This document shows positions 1-8,840 of a DNA stretch of 64,000 nucleotides, piece after piece. The notes below the pieces were generated by a model. That model saw nothing but the letters and a program-made list of their open reading frames with translations, searched no databases and was not told where the DNA came from. Both the position numbers and the translations under genes were made by a program. The DNA comes from DATDIC01 sp963777625 (lineage in GTDB: Bacteria > Pseudomonadota > Alphaproteobacteria > Acetobacterales > Acetobacteraceae): positions 62,001 through 126,000 of the forward strand of contig CAVZRO010000017.1 of NCBI GenBank assembly GCA_963777625.1, in the 5' to 3' direction. Each line of letters begins with the position of its first letter. Position 1 is the first letter of the stretch.

Positions 1-811
1 GCACGAAGAAGGTGGATTCGTTTCCTTCCACATGCATGCCGCCATTCTGCGAGAAGTTCGGCAACAGGTGGTCGTGCACGCGAAACCACACCAGATCGCC
101 GACGCGGCGGGTGGACGTGAAGAAGACACCGTTGCCGGCCGCCCGCTCGTGGTAGTCCACGACAGGCAGATTCACCAGGTTCTCCTGAAACTGCACACCG
201 CTGACGCGGGTGTGCAGGAAGGTGACGTGATACGGATCGATGGAGTTCTCGAACACCTGCACCCAGTTCACCGGTGAGGGGATCAGGAACGGCACCATCT
301 TGTCGTCGGGCAGTTCCATCGTGTCGAACACCGGGAACGGCGGCATGTCGGCGATCGGCCCGAAATAGGCGAAGATCATGTCCTTGTATTCGATCACCGG
401 ATAGGCGCCCTGGGTCACACGGGCGCAGATCTGGCTGGTTTTCGGCTCGCCGGGCGTTTCCAGGATCGTACCGTCGGTATCGAACAGCCACCCATGATAG
501 CAGCAGCGTATGCCGTGCTGCTCCACGATGCCGAATTCCAGCGAGGCGTTGCGATGCGCACACAGCAGATGCAACAGCCCGAGCGTGCCCGAGCGGTCAC
601 GGAACAGCACCAGATCCTCGCCCATGCGCCGCAATCGCAGTGGCAGCTCACCCACCATCGAGCTCAGCGCGATCGGCATCCAGAAGCGGCGTAGATAATC
701 GCCGCCGGGCGTGCCGGGACCGATCCTGGTCAGCTCGTCATCCGGTGCGAGCGTGCCAAGCCGGTTGCGAGGGTACCCGTCAAACTTGCCTTGCGGCAGC
801 GCTACCGACAT
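1..811 (-). CDS. Rieske [2Fe-2S] aromatic-ring-hydroxylating oxygenase, alpha subunit (partial, 3' end outside window)
   Basis: The oxygenase component of a Rieske non-haem iron enzyme, probably of the phthalate 4,5-dioxygenase/vanillate demethylase type. The first 270 residues are visible. The Rieske cluster motif is C84-x-H86 followed by C103-x2-H106 (RCCYHGW). The catalytic iron motif D192-x2-H195-x4-H200 (IDPYHVTFLH) is also present, so both redox centres look intact. The start is the ATG at 811 with AGGGACC upstream. It lies one base after the stop of the aminotransferase gene, so the two are translationally coupled and belong to one minus-strand operon with the upstream transporter genes. 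The substrate is unknown; an aromatic or N-heterocyclic amino acid derivative would fit the context. The reading frame leaves the window at position 1. Confidence 0.88.
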   Translation of the reverse strand, partial: MSVALPQGKFDGYPRNRLGTLAPDDELTRIGPGTPGGDYLRRFWMPIALSSMVGELPLRLRRMGEDLVLFRDRSGTLGLLHLLCAHRNASLEFGIVEQHGIRCCYHGWLFDTDGTILETPGEPKTSQICARVTQGAYPVIEYKDMIFAYFGPIADMPPFPVFDTMELPDDKMVPFLIPSPVNWVQVFENSIDPYHVTFLHTRVSGVQFQENLVNLPVVDYHERAAGNGVFFTSTRRVGDLVWFRVHDHLLPNFSQNGGMHVEGNESTFFV

Positions 812-812
812 C

Positions 813-1908
813 TCAAGGTCCCTCTGTAACGAATTCGCTGATCAATGCGGCGGCCTGCTGCAGCGCGACCGCATCGCCGATGGAAATGCGCATCTGTCGC
901 GCATGCGCACCGGCGCCGAAATCGTCGCACCAGGATGCGCTCCGCGGCGAGCCGCGCGGTGCAGGTCTGCACTACCTCGGGGTCTGGAAAGTCGATCAGC
1001 AGGAAATTGGCCTGGCTGGGATGGACCCGCAGTGTCTCGCAACGTGCCAGGCTGTCGGCCAGCCAGGGCAGCCACAGATCATTGTGCGCCCGTGCCGCGT
1101 GCTGATGTGCCTCATCCGCCAGCGCGGCGAGACCTGCCGCCAGCGCCGGCCGGCTGACCGGGAAAGTCGGGCCCACCTTCGCGATCGCTTGCAGCAGCGC
1201 CGGATCGCCGGTGAGCCAGCCCAGTCGCATGCCGGCCATGCCGAACAGCTTGGAGAAAGTGCGGCTGACCAGCACGTTCCCCGCCGTCATGGCGAGGCCC
1301 AGCCCGCCATCGCCGTAGGACGGATCGCGCACGTATTCCGCGTAGGCGCAGTCCAGCACCAGCAGCACGTCGCCCGGCAGCCGCGCATGCAGCGCCCGCA
1401 CGTCGTCGAGGCTCAGCATGGCGCCCGAGGGATTGTCCGGATTGGCCAGCATCACGACGCGCGTTCGCGGTCCCACCGCCGCCAGCAACGCGCCAGGATC
1501 GGCGCGGAAATCCACATCCGGCGCCGCCACGGGCGTTGCCCCGGCGATCGCCGCGTTGCGTGCATAGCGCGCATAGCCGCGGGCGGAGAACACGACCTCG
1601 TCGCCCGGCCCGGCAAAGGCGAGCACCGCGTTCAGCATCAGCGTGTCGGAACCCGGACCCAGGCTGATATGCGCCGCCGGGACGCCGAACCTCGCAGCCA
1701 GCGCCGCCACCAGTTCGCCGCCCTCGCCTTCCGGGTATTCGTGGCCGCGCGCGGCGGCTGCCGCGGCTGCGGCGATCGCCCCCTGACTGGGACCGAGCGG
1801 GCTTTCGTTGGAGCAGAGCCGGCGCATGCCGGGCTGCAGCAGTTCGGGCACCGCAGCCATCGGGCCGCCGATACCGGCCAGGGCGGGACGTGGCTGGGGC
1901 TTGCTCAT
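813..1908 (-). CDS. HisC-like PLP-dependent aminotransferase (single-base frameshift near the 3' end)
   Basis: A class I/II aminotransferase resembling histidinol-phosphate aminotransferase. It has NPDNPSG around residue 156, D186 and Y189 (DCAYAEY), the PLP lysine K220 in SRTFSKLFG, and an arginine in GMRLGW. The ATG at 1908 overlaps the TGA of the upstream deacylase gene (ATGA). The main frame loses similarity at about 921-927. Removing one C there restores the family's usual ending (ILVRDFG, then MRISIGD) and a stop at 813, one base before the Rieske gene. The break is therefore either a sequencing error or a very recent mutation. No other his gene is nearby, so a catabolic role acting on the operon's imported substrate is more likely than histidine biosynthesis. 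Confidence 0.85.
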
Positions 1909-2908
1909 GCACGATCCATGGCTGCCGCCGTCTCGACGGCGGTGGTGAACAGGTAGTCGCCACGACGCGCCAGCGCCGGCAGCCGTCGCGCCACCACGAT
2001 GCCGGGCGCTGCGAAACGCACTCCGACCGGTGCCACGGCGGGTCATCGACGTCGTGCATCCAGCCGGCCAGCGTGCCGGCCTCCACCGTCTCGCCCAGCA
2101 CCACCAGCGGCTCGAACAGGCCGGCGGTCGGGCACATCAGGAAATGCGCGCGCCCGGGGACCTGCACGAAGCGCGTCCGTCGTGCCGCATCGCCGGACTC
2201 GGCAGGGAGCACGCCCAGATGCCGCAGCACGGCGCGTGTGCCGCCATCCGCAACAGCCAGCGCGTCGGCACCGACGCACGCCCCGCCGCCCAGTTCGGCG
2301 GCGATCATCGGCACACCGCCTCGCTCGCACGCCGCGGACAGGGAACGGGTTTCCGCCGTTGCACCGACAACCACCGCCAACGGCGCGCCGAACGCATGCG
2401 CCAACCCCGTCTTCGCCCCGGCCATCGGGCCGCCGGCGTAGACGTAGGCACAAGGAAGATACTCCGAAGCCGTCCCGCCGGAATGCAGGTCCACCGCCGC
2501 CTGGCAACGCGGCAGTAGCTCGTGCTCGACAAAATGTGCCAACTGCGCGGTAGGCCCGCCGTCCGGATCGCCCGGAAAGGCACGATTCATGTTGGCACCG
2601 TCGATCGGCGAGCAGCGCCGCGCCACGCGCGCCGCCGGCAGGTTCAGCGCCGGCAGCAGGATCAGCCGCCCGGCGAGCTGCTTTGCATCCAGATCGCGCA
2701 GCAGCCGGCGCAGCACGATCTGACCCTCGTATTCATCGCCATGCACGGCAGCGCTCAGCAGCACCGTGGGCCCGGACCCGCCGCCCAGCACGGCGATCGG
2801 TACCGGGATCACGCCATAGGCATGCGCATCGTCCGAGAACGGCACGCCGAGATGCCCGATATGCCGACCCGGCGCGTCCAGCGGAATGGAGCAGGTGATC
2901 CGGGTCAT
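1905..2908 (-). CDS. Succinylglutamate desuccinylase/aspartoacylase-family deacylase, DoeB-like (single-base frameshift near the 3' end)
   Basis: A zinc amidohydrolase of the AstE/aspartoacylase family (M14-like fold) that removes an acyl group from an amino acid derivative. The metal motif is H56-x2-E59 (HGDEYEG) with H142 (DLHSGG). SPIDGANMNRAFPG is typical of the branch containing DoeB, the N-acetyl-diaminobutyrate deacetylase of ectoine breakdown. Start and stop both use ATGA overlaps with the neighbouring permease and aminotransferase genes. A one-base deletion at about 2029-2044 breaks the frame. The restored C-terminus reads PVGVRFAAPGIVVARRLPAL, which fits the family. Ectoine hydrolase (DoeA) is absent, so ectoine itself is not shown to be the substrate. 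Confidence 0.82.
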
Positions 2909-3810
2909 GCGCGCCGCCACCGCCGTTCCAGGTTGCCAAACAGCACCGACAACGAGAAGCAGACGCAGAAATAGAGCCCCGCGGCGAACAGCCACACCTC
3001 GAAAAAGCGCTGCGTGCTGCTGGAAACTTCCGATGTCATGTATGTCAGCTCCGGGATCGAGATCAGCGCCACCAGCGAGCTGTCCTTGATCGAGATGATG
3101 AACTGCCCGGCCAGCGCCGGCAGCACGTTGCGCACCGCCTGCGGCAGCACCACAAGGCGGAACACCGCCCAGCCGCGCAGCCCGAGCGCGTGCCCGGCCT
3201 CGGTCTGCGTGCGCGGAATGGATTGCAGGCCCGCGCGCAGGATCTCGGTGATGTAGGCACCGGCGAGCAGCGCCAGGCAGGCGAGGCCGGCGAGGAAGTC
3301 GTTGATCCTGTCGGGTGGCGCGAGCACCGCGGTGACGACACCGCGCAGCCACTCCGGTGCCGCCATCAGAGCGCCCTGCAGTCCCAGCAGTGGCATCACT
3401 TGGCTGGAGACGAAGAAGTACAGCGCAAAAATCAGCACGATCGGCGGCATATCGCGCACCAACTCGACGAAGCAGCGACTCAGCCAACGGAATGCCGGCC
3501 GGCCATAGACCAGCAGGCCGGAGCATACGGCGCCCACCAGCGTGCCCAACAGCAGCGACCAGACGGCCAGCCGGATCGTCGTGAAGAAGCCCTGCAATAT
3601 CAGGTTGGGCTCCCAGGCGCCGGTGGCCGGGTCGGTCCGCACCAGGTAGGTACCGATGACCGACCAGTCCCAGTGATAATTCAGCACCACGTTGGCGCGC
3701 ACCACGAGGACGGCGAGCAACGCGGCCGCCCCCAGGATGACCAGCACATCCAGCAAGCGACCGCTGCTCACTTGCCGCGCCTTCCGGGGTGGAAGGCGCG
3801 GCAACGGCAT
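2905..3810 (-). CDS. Polar amino acid ABC transporter permease
   Basis: An inner-membrane permease of the His/Glu/Gln/Arg (HisM/GlnP) family. Several hydrophobic segments precede the cytoplasmic EAA loop TEAGHALGLRGWAVFRLVVLP, and the family-specific FVELVRDMPPIVLIF segment lies before it. The ATG at 3810 begins MPLPRLPPRKARQ; a TTG at 3837, just after the binding-protein stop, would add nine residues. The stop overlaps the start of the deacylase gene. Together with the binding protein and the second permease it forms an importer, but no ATPase gene occurs in the operon or the window, so the ATPase must be encoded elsewhere. Confidence 0.88.
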   Translation of the reverse strand: MPLPRLPPRKARQVSSGRLLDVLVILGAAALLAVLVVRANVVLNYHWDWSVIGTYLVRTDPATGAWEPNLILQGFFTTIRLAVWSLLLGTLVGAVCSGLLVYGRPAFRWLSRCFVELVRDMPPIVLIFALYFFVSSQVMPLLGLQGALMAAPEWLRGVVTAVLAPPDRINDFLAGLACLALLAGAYITEILRAGLQSIPRTQTEAGHALGLRGWAVFRLVVLPQAVRNVLPALAGQFIISIKDSSLVALISIPELTYMTSEVSSSTQRFFEVWLFAAGLYFCVCFSLSVLFGNLERRWRRA

Positions 3811-3838
3811 GGCCAGCGATGGCGCGGCGGCGGTCAAG

Positions 3839-4648
3839 TCATCCGCCCACGGCGGAGCGCCAGTCCTGCGTCTCGAACCAGTAATGCCGCCGCGCCCGCA
3901 GGAACTTGCTGTTGGCGGCGATCCAGTTGTCCAGCACATTCAGCGTATCGACGTCGCCCTTGCGCACGGCCATGGCTGCCGGCAGGCGATTCAGCTCCTG
4001 CTCTTGCGAGAGCGGCGTGAACAGCTTGCTCGGGTTTTGCGCCGCCGAGCGGCTCGGCAGCGGTTCGCTCGCCGCAAAGGCGGTGGCATTGCCGTTCAGC
4101 ACCTCCTGGACGATGGCAGCCTCGTCGTCGAACTGGCGCAGCGTGGCTTTGGGGAAATATTCGGCGGCGTTGCTGCACGCGGTGGTGCCGCGCCGGCAGG
4201 CGATCGTGACGCTCGGCGAGTTCAGCGAATCCAGTTTGAAGCCGTTCTGCAGCGACGTGCTGACTGCCAGGCTGCTGCCGGCATAGTCGTACGGCAAGCT
4301 GAAATTGACCGTGAGATTGCGCTTGGTGGTGATCGTCATGCCGCCGATGATCACATCGAACTTGCCGGCCAGCAGCGCCGGGATGATGCCGTCCCAGGCC
4401 GTCGGCACCAGATCCAGCTTCACGCCCAGATCGCTGGCCAGCTTGGTCGCGACGTCCACCTCGAACCCGATCAGCTTGCCGTCCTTGTCGCGCATCGCCC
4501 AGGGCACGAAGGTGGACATGCCCACCATCATCGTGCCGCGCTTGATGATCGTATCAATCGTTGACTGCTGCGCCGGCTGTGCCCGGGCGGGCAACGTGAA
4601 GAGCAGAAAGGCGCCGGCCAGAGTCATAAGAGCACGACGTATCAACAT
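3839..4648 (-). CDS. Polar amino acid ABC transporter substrate-binding protein (family 3)
   Basis: A periplasmic binding protein of 269 aa. A signal peptide is followed by a probable cleavage after ARA at about residue 23. The family-3 signature is clear: IGFEVDVATKLASDLGVKLDLVPTAWDGIIPALLAGKFDVIIGGMTIT. A strong Shine-Dalgarno (AGGAGG, bases about 4653-4658) fixes the start at 4648. The gene lies between two permease genes on the same strand; TGA and the next gene's possible TTG start are a base apart. High expression relative to the permeases would be expected from the strong ribosome binding site. Confidence 0.92.
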   Translation of the reverse strand: MLIRRALMTLAGAFLLFTLPARAQPAQQSTIDTIIKRGTMMVGMSTFVPWAMRDKDGKLIGFEVDVATKLASDLGVKLDLVPTAWDGIIPALLAGKFDVIIGGMTITTKRNLTVNFSLPYDYAGSSLAVSTSLQNGFKLDSLNSPSVTIACRRGTTACSNAAEYFPKATLRQFDDEAAIVQEVLNGNATAFAASEPLPSRSAAQNPSKLFTPLSQEQELNRLPAAMAVRKGDVDTLNVLDNWIAANSKFLRARRHYWFETQDWRSAVGG

Positions 4649-4733
4649 GGAGCCTCCTGGATGTTGGCCGCAGCCGCGGCTCTGGTTTGAAGCACTCGGT
4701 CGAGCGGGACAACGGAATGGCGCAGCCGCTGGC

Positions 4734-5549
4734 TCATCGCAGCACCGCCACGCGGCGTTCGATCCAGCGTGCGACCGCGGCCAGCGGCACAGTCGCCGCC
4801 AGATAGAGCGCGCCGATCGTCAGCCACACCTCGAAGCTCATCAGCGTGTCGGAAATCAGGTCCCGCCCCTCGGTCGTCAGATCGGCCACCGCGATGACGC
4901 TGACGATGGCCGAGTGCTTGACCAGATTGACCAGCACCCCGGTCAGCGGCGGCAGCATCATCGGCAGAGCCTGTGGCAGCACGACACGGCGCAGTATCTG
5001 CCGGGCTGGAAGCCCGATGGCCCGCGCCGCCTCCCATTGGCCGCGCGGCACCGCCAGGATGGCGCCACGGATCACCTCGGCGGCGAAGCTCGCCTCGAAC
5101 ATCGACAGGGCCACAACGCCCACCCAGAAACGACCCAACCCCAGCAACGGCGCCAGCACGAAGTAGAACACGTAGATCTGGATCAGCAGCGGCGTGTTGC
5201 GCACCACCTCGATGTAAAAGCGCGCCGCGGCCTGCGCCGCCCAGGACCAGGACAGTCGCAGCAAGGCCGTGATCAGCCCCAGCGCCAAGGTGATCGGCAT
5301 CGCATAGGCGACGATGCGCGCGGTGATAGTCAGGCCGCGCAGCAGCGGACCGAGAATGAACGTGCCGTCTATGTCGCGGCCGAAGAAAGCGGGCACGCGA
5401 TACCACTGCCAGTGGTAGGGCATCGCTTCCGCGCCCTGATACAGGCCAAACCCAAGGGCGCCGATCACCGTGACGAAGATGATCACGTCCGGCAGCCGCA
5501 ACCGCGTCTGGTTCCGATGCGCCGCCCCGGTCACTGCCGCTGCACCCAT
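4734..5549 (-). CDS. Polar amino acid ABC transporter permease
   Basis: A 271-aa HisM/GlnP-family permease and partner of the permease downstream. It shows FYIEVVRNTPLLIQIYVFYF and the EAA loop WEAARAIGLPARQILRRVVLPQALP, with hydrophobic segments at about residues 25-45, 70-95, 100-125 and 240-260. It is the first gene of the minus-strand operon. Its promoter must lie in the 118-bp gap shared with the divergent decarboxylase genes, where a palindrome sits at 5656-5667. A longer reading frame starting at 5649 exists in another phase and is a shadow. Confidence 0.9.
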   Translation of the reverse strand: MGAAAVTGAAHRNQTRLRLPDVIIFVTVIGALGFGLYQGAEAMPYHWQWYRVPAFFGRDIDGTFILGPLLRGLTITARIVAYAMPITLALGLITALLRLSWSWAAQAAARFYIEVVRNTPLLIQIYVFYFVLAPLLGLGRFWVGVVALSMFEASFAAEVIRGAILAVPRGQWEAARAIGLPARQILRRVVLPQALPMMLPPLTGVLVNLVKHSAIVSVIAVADLTTEGRDLISDTLMSFEVWLTIGALYLAATVPLAAVARWIERRVAVLR

Positions 5550-5655
5550 GCGCCCACACCCAGCAACATCCTGTCAACGGCAAAGCAAGCCACATGCCAG
5601 CGGCGCCGTATCCGCGCGCTGCGGGCGCCCCGTCAGCGTTGCCCGCCATGTCAGG

Positions 5656-5667
5656 ATCTGATCAGAT
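5656..5667. promoter_or_regulatory. Perfect 12-bp palindrome, operator candidate
   Basis: ATCTGATCAGAT is a perfect palindrome ending on the base before the ATG at 5668. The same 12 bases form the core of the longer palindrome at 13268-13289. It lies in the divergent spacer between the ABC operon and the ThDP decarboxylase genes. A GntR/FCD regulator such as the one encoded at 15350 is a plausible ligand; this is inference. Confidence 0.5.
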
Positions 5668-6186
5668 ATGATCATGACGAATCAAGCAAGACCGCGCGGC
5701 GCGGACATCATCGCCTCCTTGAAAGCGGCGCGCGTCGGTTTCGTCGTCGCCGTGCCGGACATCGTCACCAGCGAGCATCTGCTGTGGCCCATCTCGTCCG
5801 ACAGTGATTTCAGACTGGTCCGCTTGTGCAAGGAGGATGAGGGCGTTTCAATCTGCACCGGCCTCGCCTTCTGCAACCAGCGCGCGGTTCTGATGATGCA
5901 GCAGACCGGATTGATGGACAGCCTGAACGCGATCAGGGCGATCGCCGTGGAATATCAACAGCCGATCTGCATGATCGTCGGCCTGCAGGGGAAGGAACCG
6001 GACCGTCCGGCCTCGGCCTCGGCCAAATACGGCGTGCGGATCATCGAACCGGTGCTGGACGTGATGCAGATCGACCGGATCACTATCGACGCGCCGGAGG
6101 ATGTCGCCGGCCTCGCGCCGGCGATCGAGCGGGCCTATGCGCTCTCGCGGCCTTTGGTGGCCCTGGTCGGCCGGACGGTGGCGTGA
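5668..6186 (+). CDS. ThDP-dependent decarboxylase, N-terminal (Pyr-domain) subunit; sulfopyruvate/phosphonopyruvate decarboxylase alpha-like
   Basis: This 172-aa protein matches the ThDP enzyme pyrimidine-binding domain as a separate subunit, as in sulfopyruvate decarboxylase ComD. The conserved glutamate that activates the thiamine aminopyrimidine is in LCKEDEGVSICTGLA at about residue 50. The partner subunit starts in overlap with its stop (TGATG), so the two should form an alpha/beta decarboxylase of a 2-oxo acid. An internal ATG six bases downstream is an alternative start. There is no good Shine-Dalgarno; a palindrome abuts the start codon, so regulation and translation initiation may interfere. 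The substrate is not determined. Confidence 0.8.
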   Translation: MIMTNQARPRGADIIASLKAARVGFVVAVPDIVTSEHLLWPISSDSDFRLVRLCKEDEGVSICTGLAFCNQRAVLMMQQTGLMDSLNAIRAIAVEYQQPICMIVGLQGKEPDRPASASAKYGVRIIEPVLDVMQIDRITIDAPEDVAGLAPAIERAYALSRPLVALVGRTVA

Positions 6187-6761
6187 TGACGATGCGGCGG
6201 GACGACTGCGTTCGGCTGATCGCGCAGCAGCGGGACGACGCGGTGATCGTCGCCACCTATCAGGCGGCGTTCGACCTGATGCGGATCGCGCCGCATCCGC
6301 TGAACTATCTGTCGGTGGGCGCGATGGGCCAGGCCTCCTCACACGCGCTCGGCCTGGCGCTGGGTTGCCCCGATCGGCGGATTATCGTGCTGGATGGTGA
6401 CGGCAGCCTGCTGATGAATCTCGGTACGCTGGTAACTATCGCCGGCGCCGCGCCACGCAATCTGATACATTTCGTGTGCCAGAACGGCTGCTACGAGGCC
6501 AATGGCTCGCACCCGCTGCCCAGCCACGACGTCGACTTTGCCGCGCTGGCACAAGGCGCGGGAATTGCCGACGCCACCAACTTCGACGACCTGGCGGCGT
6601 TCGAGGCCGCGTTGCCCGCCCTGCTGCGCCGTCCCGGCCCGGTCTTCGCGGCGCTGAAGGTGGTACCGGGCGATCCTTCGCCGCAGGATTACGAGGCGAT
6701 CCACAGCGCGGCGACACGCGAGCGCTTCAAGGCGGCGCTGCGCAACCGGGCGGTCACGTAG
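6186..6761 (+). CDS. ThDP-dependent decarboxylase, C-terminal (PP-domain) subunit; sulfopyruvate decarboxylase beta-like
   Basis: The 191-aa partner of the preceding gene carries the diphosphate-binding domain. Its Mg2+/ThDP motif begins GDGSLLMNLG and closes with QNG about 25 residues later. VGAMGQASSHALGLALG is the usual motif before it. An ATG at 6186 overlaps the upstream stop; a GTG at 6183 is an alternative. The 3' end overlaps the convergent amidohydrolase gene by 8 bp. Together the two subunits would decarboxylate a sulfono-, phosphono- or related 2-oxo acid to an aldehyde. Confidence 0.8.
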   Translation: MTMRRDDCVRLIAQQRDDAVIVATYQAAFDLMRIAPHPLNYLSVGAMGQASSHALGLALGCPDRRIIVLDGDGSLLMNLGTLVTIAGAAPRNLIHFVCQNGCYEANGSHPLPSHDVDFAALAQGAGIADATNFDDLAAFEAALPALLRRPGPVFAALKVVPGDPSPQDYEAIHSAATRERFKAALRNRAVT

Positions 6762-7743
6762 CCGCGGGACGCAGCAGGCGCAGCGCATTCCCCGCGGCCA
6801 CCGCCGTCCGCGCCGGCTCCGTGATCGCGGCGGTGGCCAGGGCGTCGGTCGCAACGCGGCTGTCGAAGATCGGATAGTCCGTGCCCAGCATCACCCGCTC
6901 GGCACCCAGCACAGCCACCGCCAGCTCCAGCGACCGCGGTCCCAGCGAGGCGGAATCGAACATCAGGCCGCCGAGCAGCGAGGACGGACGCGGCGCGGAA
7001 GGATCACGCGTGGCGACGATGTGGTCCATGCGCTCGACCAGCATCGGGAACGCGCCGCCCAGGTTCACAACCTGGAAGCTGGCGCCGGGGAATTGCGTCT
7101 CCAGTCCGGCATGCAGCAGGGTCAGCGTGGCATGGCTGATGCCGTTGTGCAGATCGATGGTGGAGGCGCGGTGGATGGCCAGGTCGTCATAAGCATGCGG
7201 GGCGAGCGGTTCGTCGTGACGCAGCCCGGGGTGGATCATCAGATGCGCGCCCAATCGGCTGGCAGCAACCAGCACCGGGCGCATCCGCTGCATCAGCGCC
7301 AGACTGAGGAAATAGTTGCTGGGCAGGATGGCGCCGCGCAGGCCCAGCCGCAGGCGGATGCGTTCCAGCTCCGCCACCGCGGCGTCGATATCGGCCAAGG
7401 GCAGCCCGGCCAGGGCGGTGAATCGCGTCGGATGCGCCGCACACACGGCGGCCAGCTCATCGTTTACGTCGCGTACCAGCGGGATGGCCTCGTCCGGCGG
7501 CAGCACATCGGGGCCCAGTGCACCTGGGAATGTAATTAGCTGGTGGTCGATGCCCTGTGCATCCATCCATGCCAGCCGCGCATCGAGGTCGACGAAGCCG
7601 CCGCGCAGAGGAAAGCGGCTGGTGGGCGTCACCATGAAGCGCTGCGCCCCCGCCGGCTCGACGCGCGGCACCGCCTCGCGCCGAGCGAGCGCGGCGAACA
7701 GCGTCTCGCCATAGTAATGCGCGTGGGTATCGATGCGCTGCAT
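6754..7743 (-). CDS. Amidohydrolase-2 family metal-dependent hydrolase/decarboxylase
   Basis: A 329-aa TIM-barrel protein of the ACMSD/gamma-resorcylate decarboxylase branch (amidohydrolase family 2). The N-terminal metal motif is H7-x-H9 (DTHAHYYG), a further metal histidine is expected in LMIHPG, and the C-terminal aspartate is in MLGTDYP. Its ATG directly follows the TGA of the oxygenase upstream (TGAATG), so the two genes are co-translated. Members hydrolyse lactones or decarboxylate aromatic or pyridine-derived acids. That fits a catabolic cassette with the Rieske oxygenase and the ThDP decarboxylase, although these are not in one operon. Confidence 0.82.
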   Translation of the reverse strand: MQRIDTHAHYYGETLFAALARREAVPRVEPAGAQRFMVTPTSRFPLRGGFVDLDARLAWMDAQGIDHQLITFPGALGPDVLPPDEAIPLVRDVNDELAAVCAAHPTRFTALAGLPLADIDAAVAELERIRLRLGLRGAILPSNYFLSLALMQRMRPVLVAASRLGAHLMIHPGLRHDEPLAPHAYDDLAIHRASTIDLHNGISHATLTLLHAGLETQFPGASFQVVNLGGAFPMLVERMDHIVATRDPSAPRPSSLLGGLMFDSASLGPRSLELAVAVLGAERVMLGTDYPIFDSRVATDALATAAITEPARTAVAAGNALRLLRPAAT

Positions 7744-8751
7744 TCAGCCCGGCGATGGCGCGGCGGCACGCTTGCGATAGTCGAAAGCGGCATCGAGCCG
7801 GCTGCGCAGATACGCGCCGCACGTCACCGGCGGGTAATGCGCCGCCTCGCCCGGCCGCGTGACCGGGGCGATCAGCGTGTCGCGGTTGGGATCGACGAAC
7901 AGCGCCGTCGAGTAGCGCGCGCGCCCGGAGCGATTGATCACCCGATGCGGGGTGGAGCGGAAACGGTCATTGCTCCATCGTGCCAACAGATCGCCGACAT
8001 TCACCACGAAACTGCCGGCGATGGGCGGCGCGGCCAGCCATTCGCCGGACCGGTCCTGCACCTGCAGTCCACCTGCGTCGTCCTGATACAGCAGGGTCAG
8101 GCAGCCATAGTCGGTGTGGCTGGAGACGCCGAAGCGCTCCGCCCGTGGGTCCGGTGGCTGCGCCGGATAGTAAATGATCGACCCGCGACTGATCGGCCGA
8201 TCGATCGTGCGCACGAAGCTTTCGGGATCGACGTCCAGGGCGGTGGCCACGGCGCGCAGCAGCGACCATCCCACCGCGTTGCCGGCCGAGAAGAAATCGG
8301 TCAGCACCTCGCGCATCCCGGGCAGGAAGTCCGGCCACTGATTGGGCGGAATGCCGTCCGGGCCCGGCGAGTCCAGGCCCCAGATGAAGCTCTCCTTCAG
8401 GTCCGGCTGCGCCGTTTCGGTCATCTTTGCCTCACCCACGCGGATGAAGCCGCGATGCCCGGCATTCACTGCGACGCGTGCCTTCTCGGCGGGCGCGGCA
8501 GCGAAGAAACGGTGCGAGGTATCAAATACCTGGGCGATCAGCGTCGCGGGAATGTCGCAGTTCTGGACGTAGAAGAAGCCGATGCCTTCCGCTGCGCGCA
8601 GCATCTCGACGCCGATGGCCCGATGCGCCGCGCCGCCCTGTGCCAGGCCCGCAACGTCGATGACAGGAATGGCCGAGACATCGACATGCCGTGCATCCGC
8701 ATTGTCCAATTCCGCCTCCTGCACATCTGCTACGCATCCACAGAGTTGCAT
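7744..8751 (-). CDS. Isopenicillin N synthase-like 2-oxoglutarate/Fe(II)-dependent oxygenase
   Basis: A non-haem iron oxygenase of the IPNS/2OG-Fe(II) family. DIOX_N begins at SAIPVIDVAGL. The iron ligands are H and D in SSHTDYG and H in TPHRVIN, and the RYSTALF segment supplies the arginine that holds 2-oxoglutarate. The ATG at 8751 begins MQLCGCVAD; a GTG 48 bases upstream (8799) is also in frame, and neither has a clear Shine-Dalgarno. The gene is followed at once by the amidohydrolase and preceded by an imperfect palindrome at 8841-8861. It is a paralogue of the oxygenase at 14239. The substrate is unknown. Confidence 0.85.
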   Translation of the reverse strand: MQLCGCVADVQEAELDNADARHVDVSAIPVIDVAGLAQGGAAHRAIGVEMLRAAEGIGFFYVQNCDIPATLIAQVFDTSHRFFAAAPAEKARVAVNAGHRGFIRVGEAKMTETAQPDLKESFIWGLDSPGPDGIPPNQWPDFLPGMREVLTDFFSAGNAVGWSLLRAVATALDVDPESFVRTIDRPISRGSIIYYPAQPPDPRAERFGVSSHTDYGCLTLLYQDDAGGLQVQDRSGEWLAAPPIAGSFVVNVGDLLARWSNDRFRSTPHRVINRSGRARYSTALFVDPNRDTLIAPVTRPGEAAHYPPVTCGAYLRSRLDAAFDYRKRAAAPSPG

Positions 8752-8840
8752 GGCCGATGCCGTGGGGCAATCGCTGTGTTGCGTCGCAGGGCGCTGCACG
8801 GTTGCCGAACAGCCGGCAGGAGATGATCAATCGATGGGCA

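Noticed and set aside
274..1956. 560-codon open frame on the plus strand
   Set aside because: It is antisense to the Rieske and aminotransferase genes. The translation is Arg/Ala/Gln-rich without a domain, while the minus strand carries clear motifs.
1112..3526. 804-codon minus-strand frame as one giant protein
   Set aside because: Only the middle third is the DoeB-like deacylase. The two ends are out-of-phase readings of the permease and aminotransferase genes, joined by a frameshift.
1905..5549. Complete ectoine uptake and degradation operon
   Set aside because: The DoeB-like gene and importer fit, but ectoine hydrolase, the DoeC/DoeD enzymes and the transporter ATPase are not present.
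4305..5807. 500-codon plus-strand frame over the ABC genes
   Set aside because: It is antisense to the permease and binding protein, with low-complexity Gln/His/Arg content.
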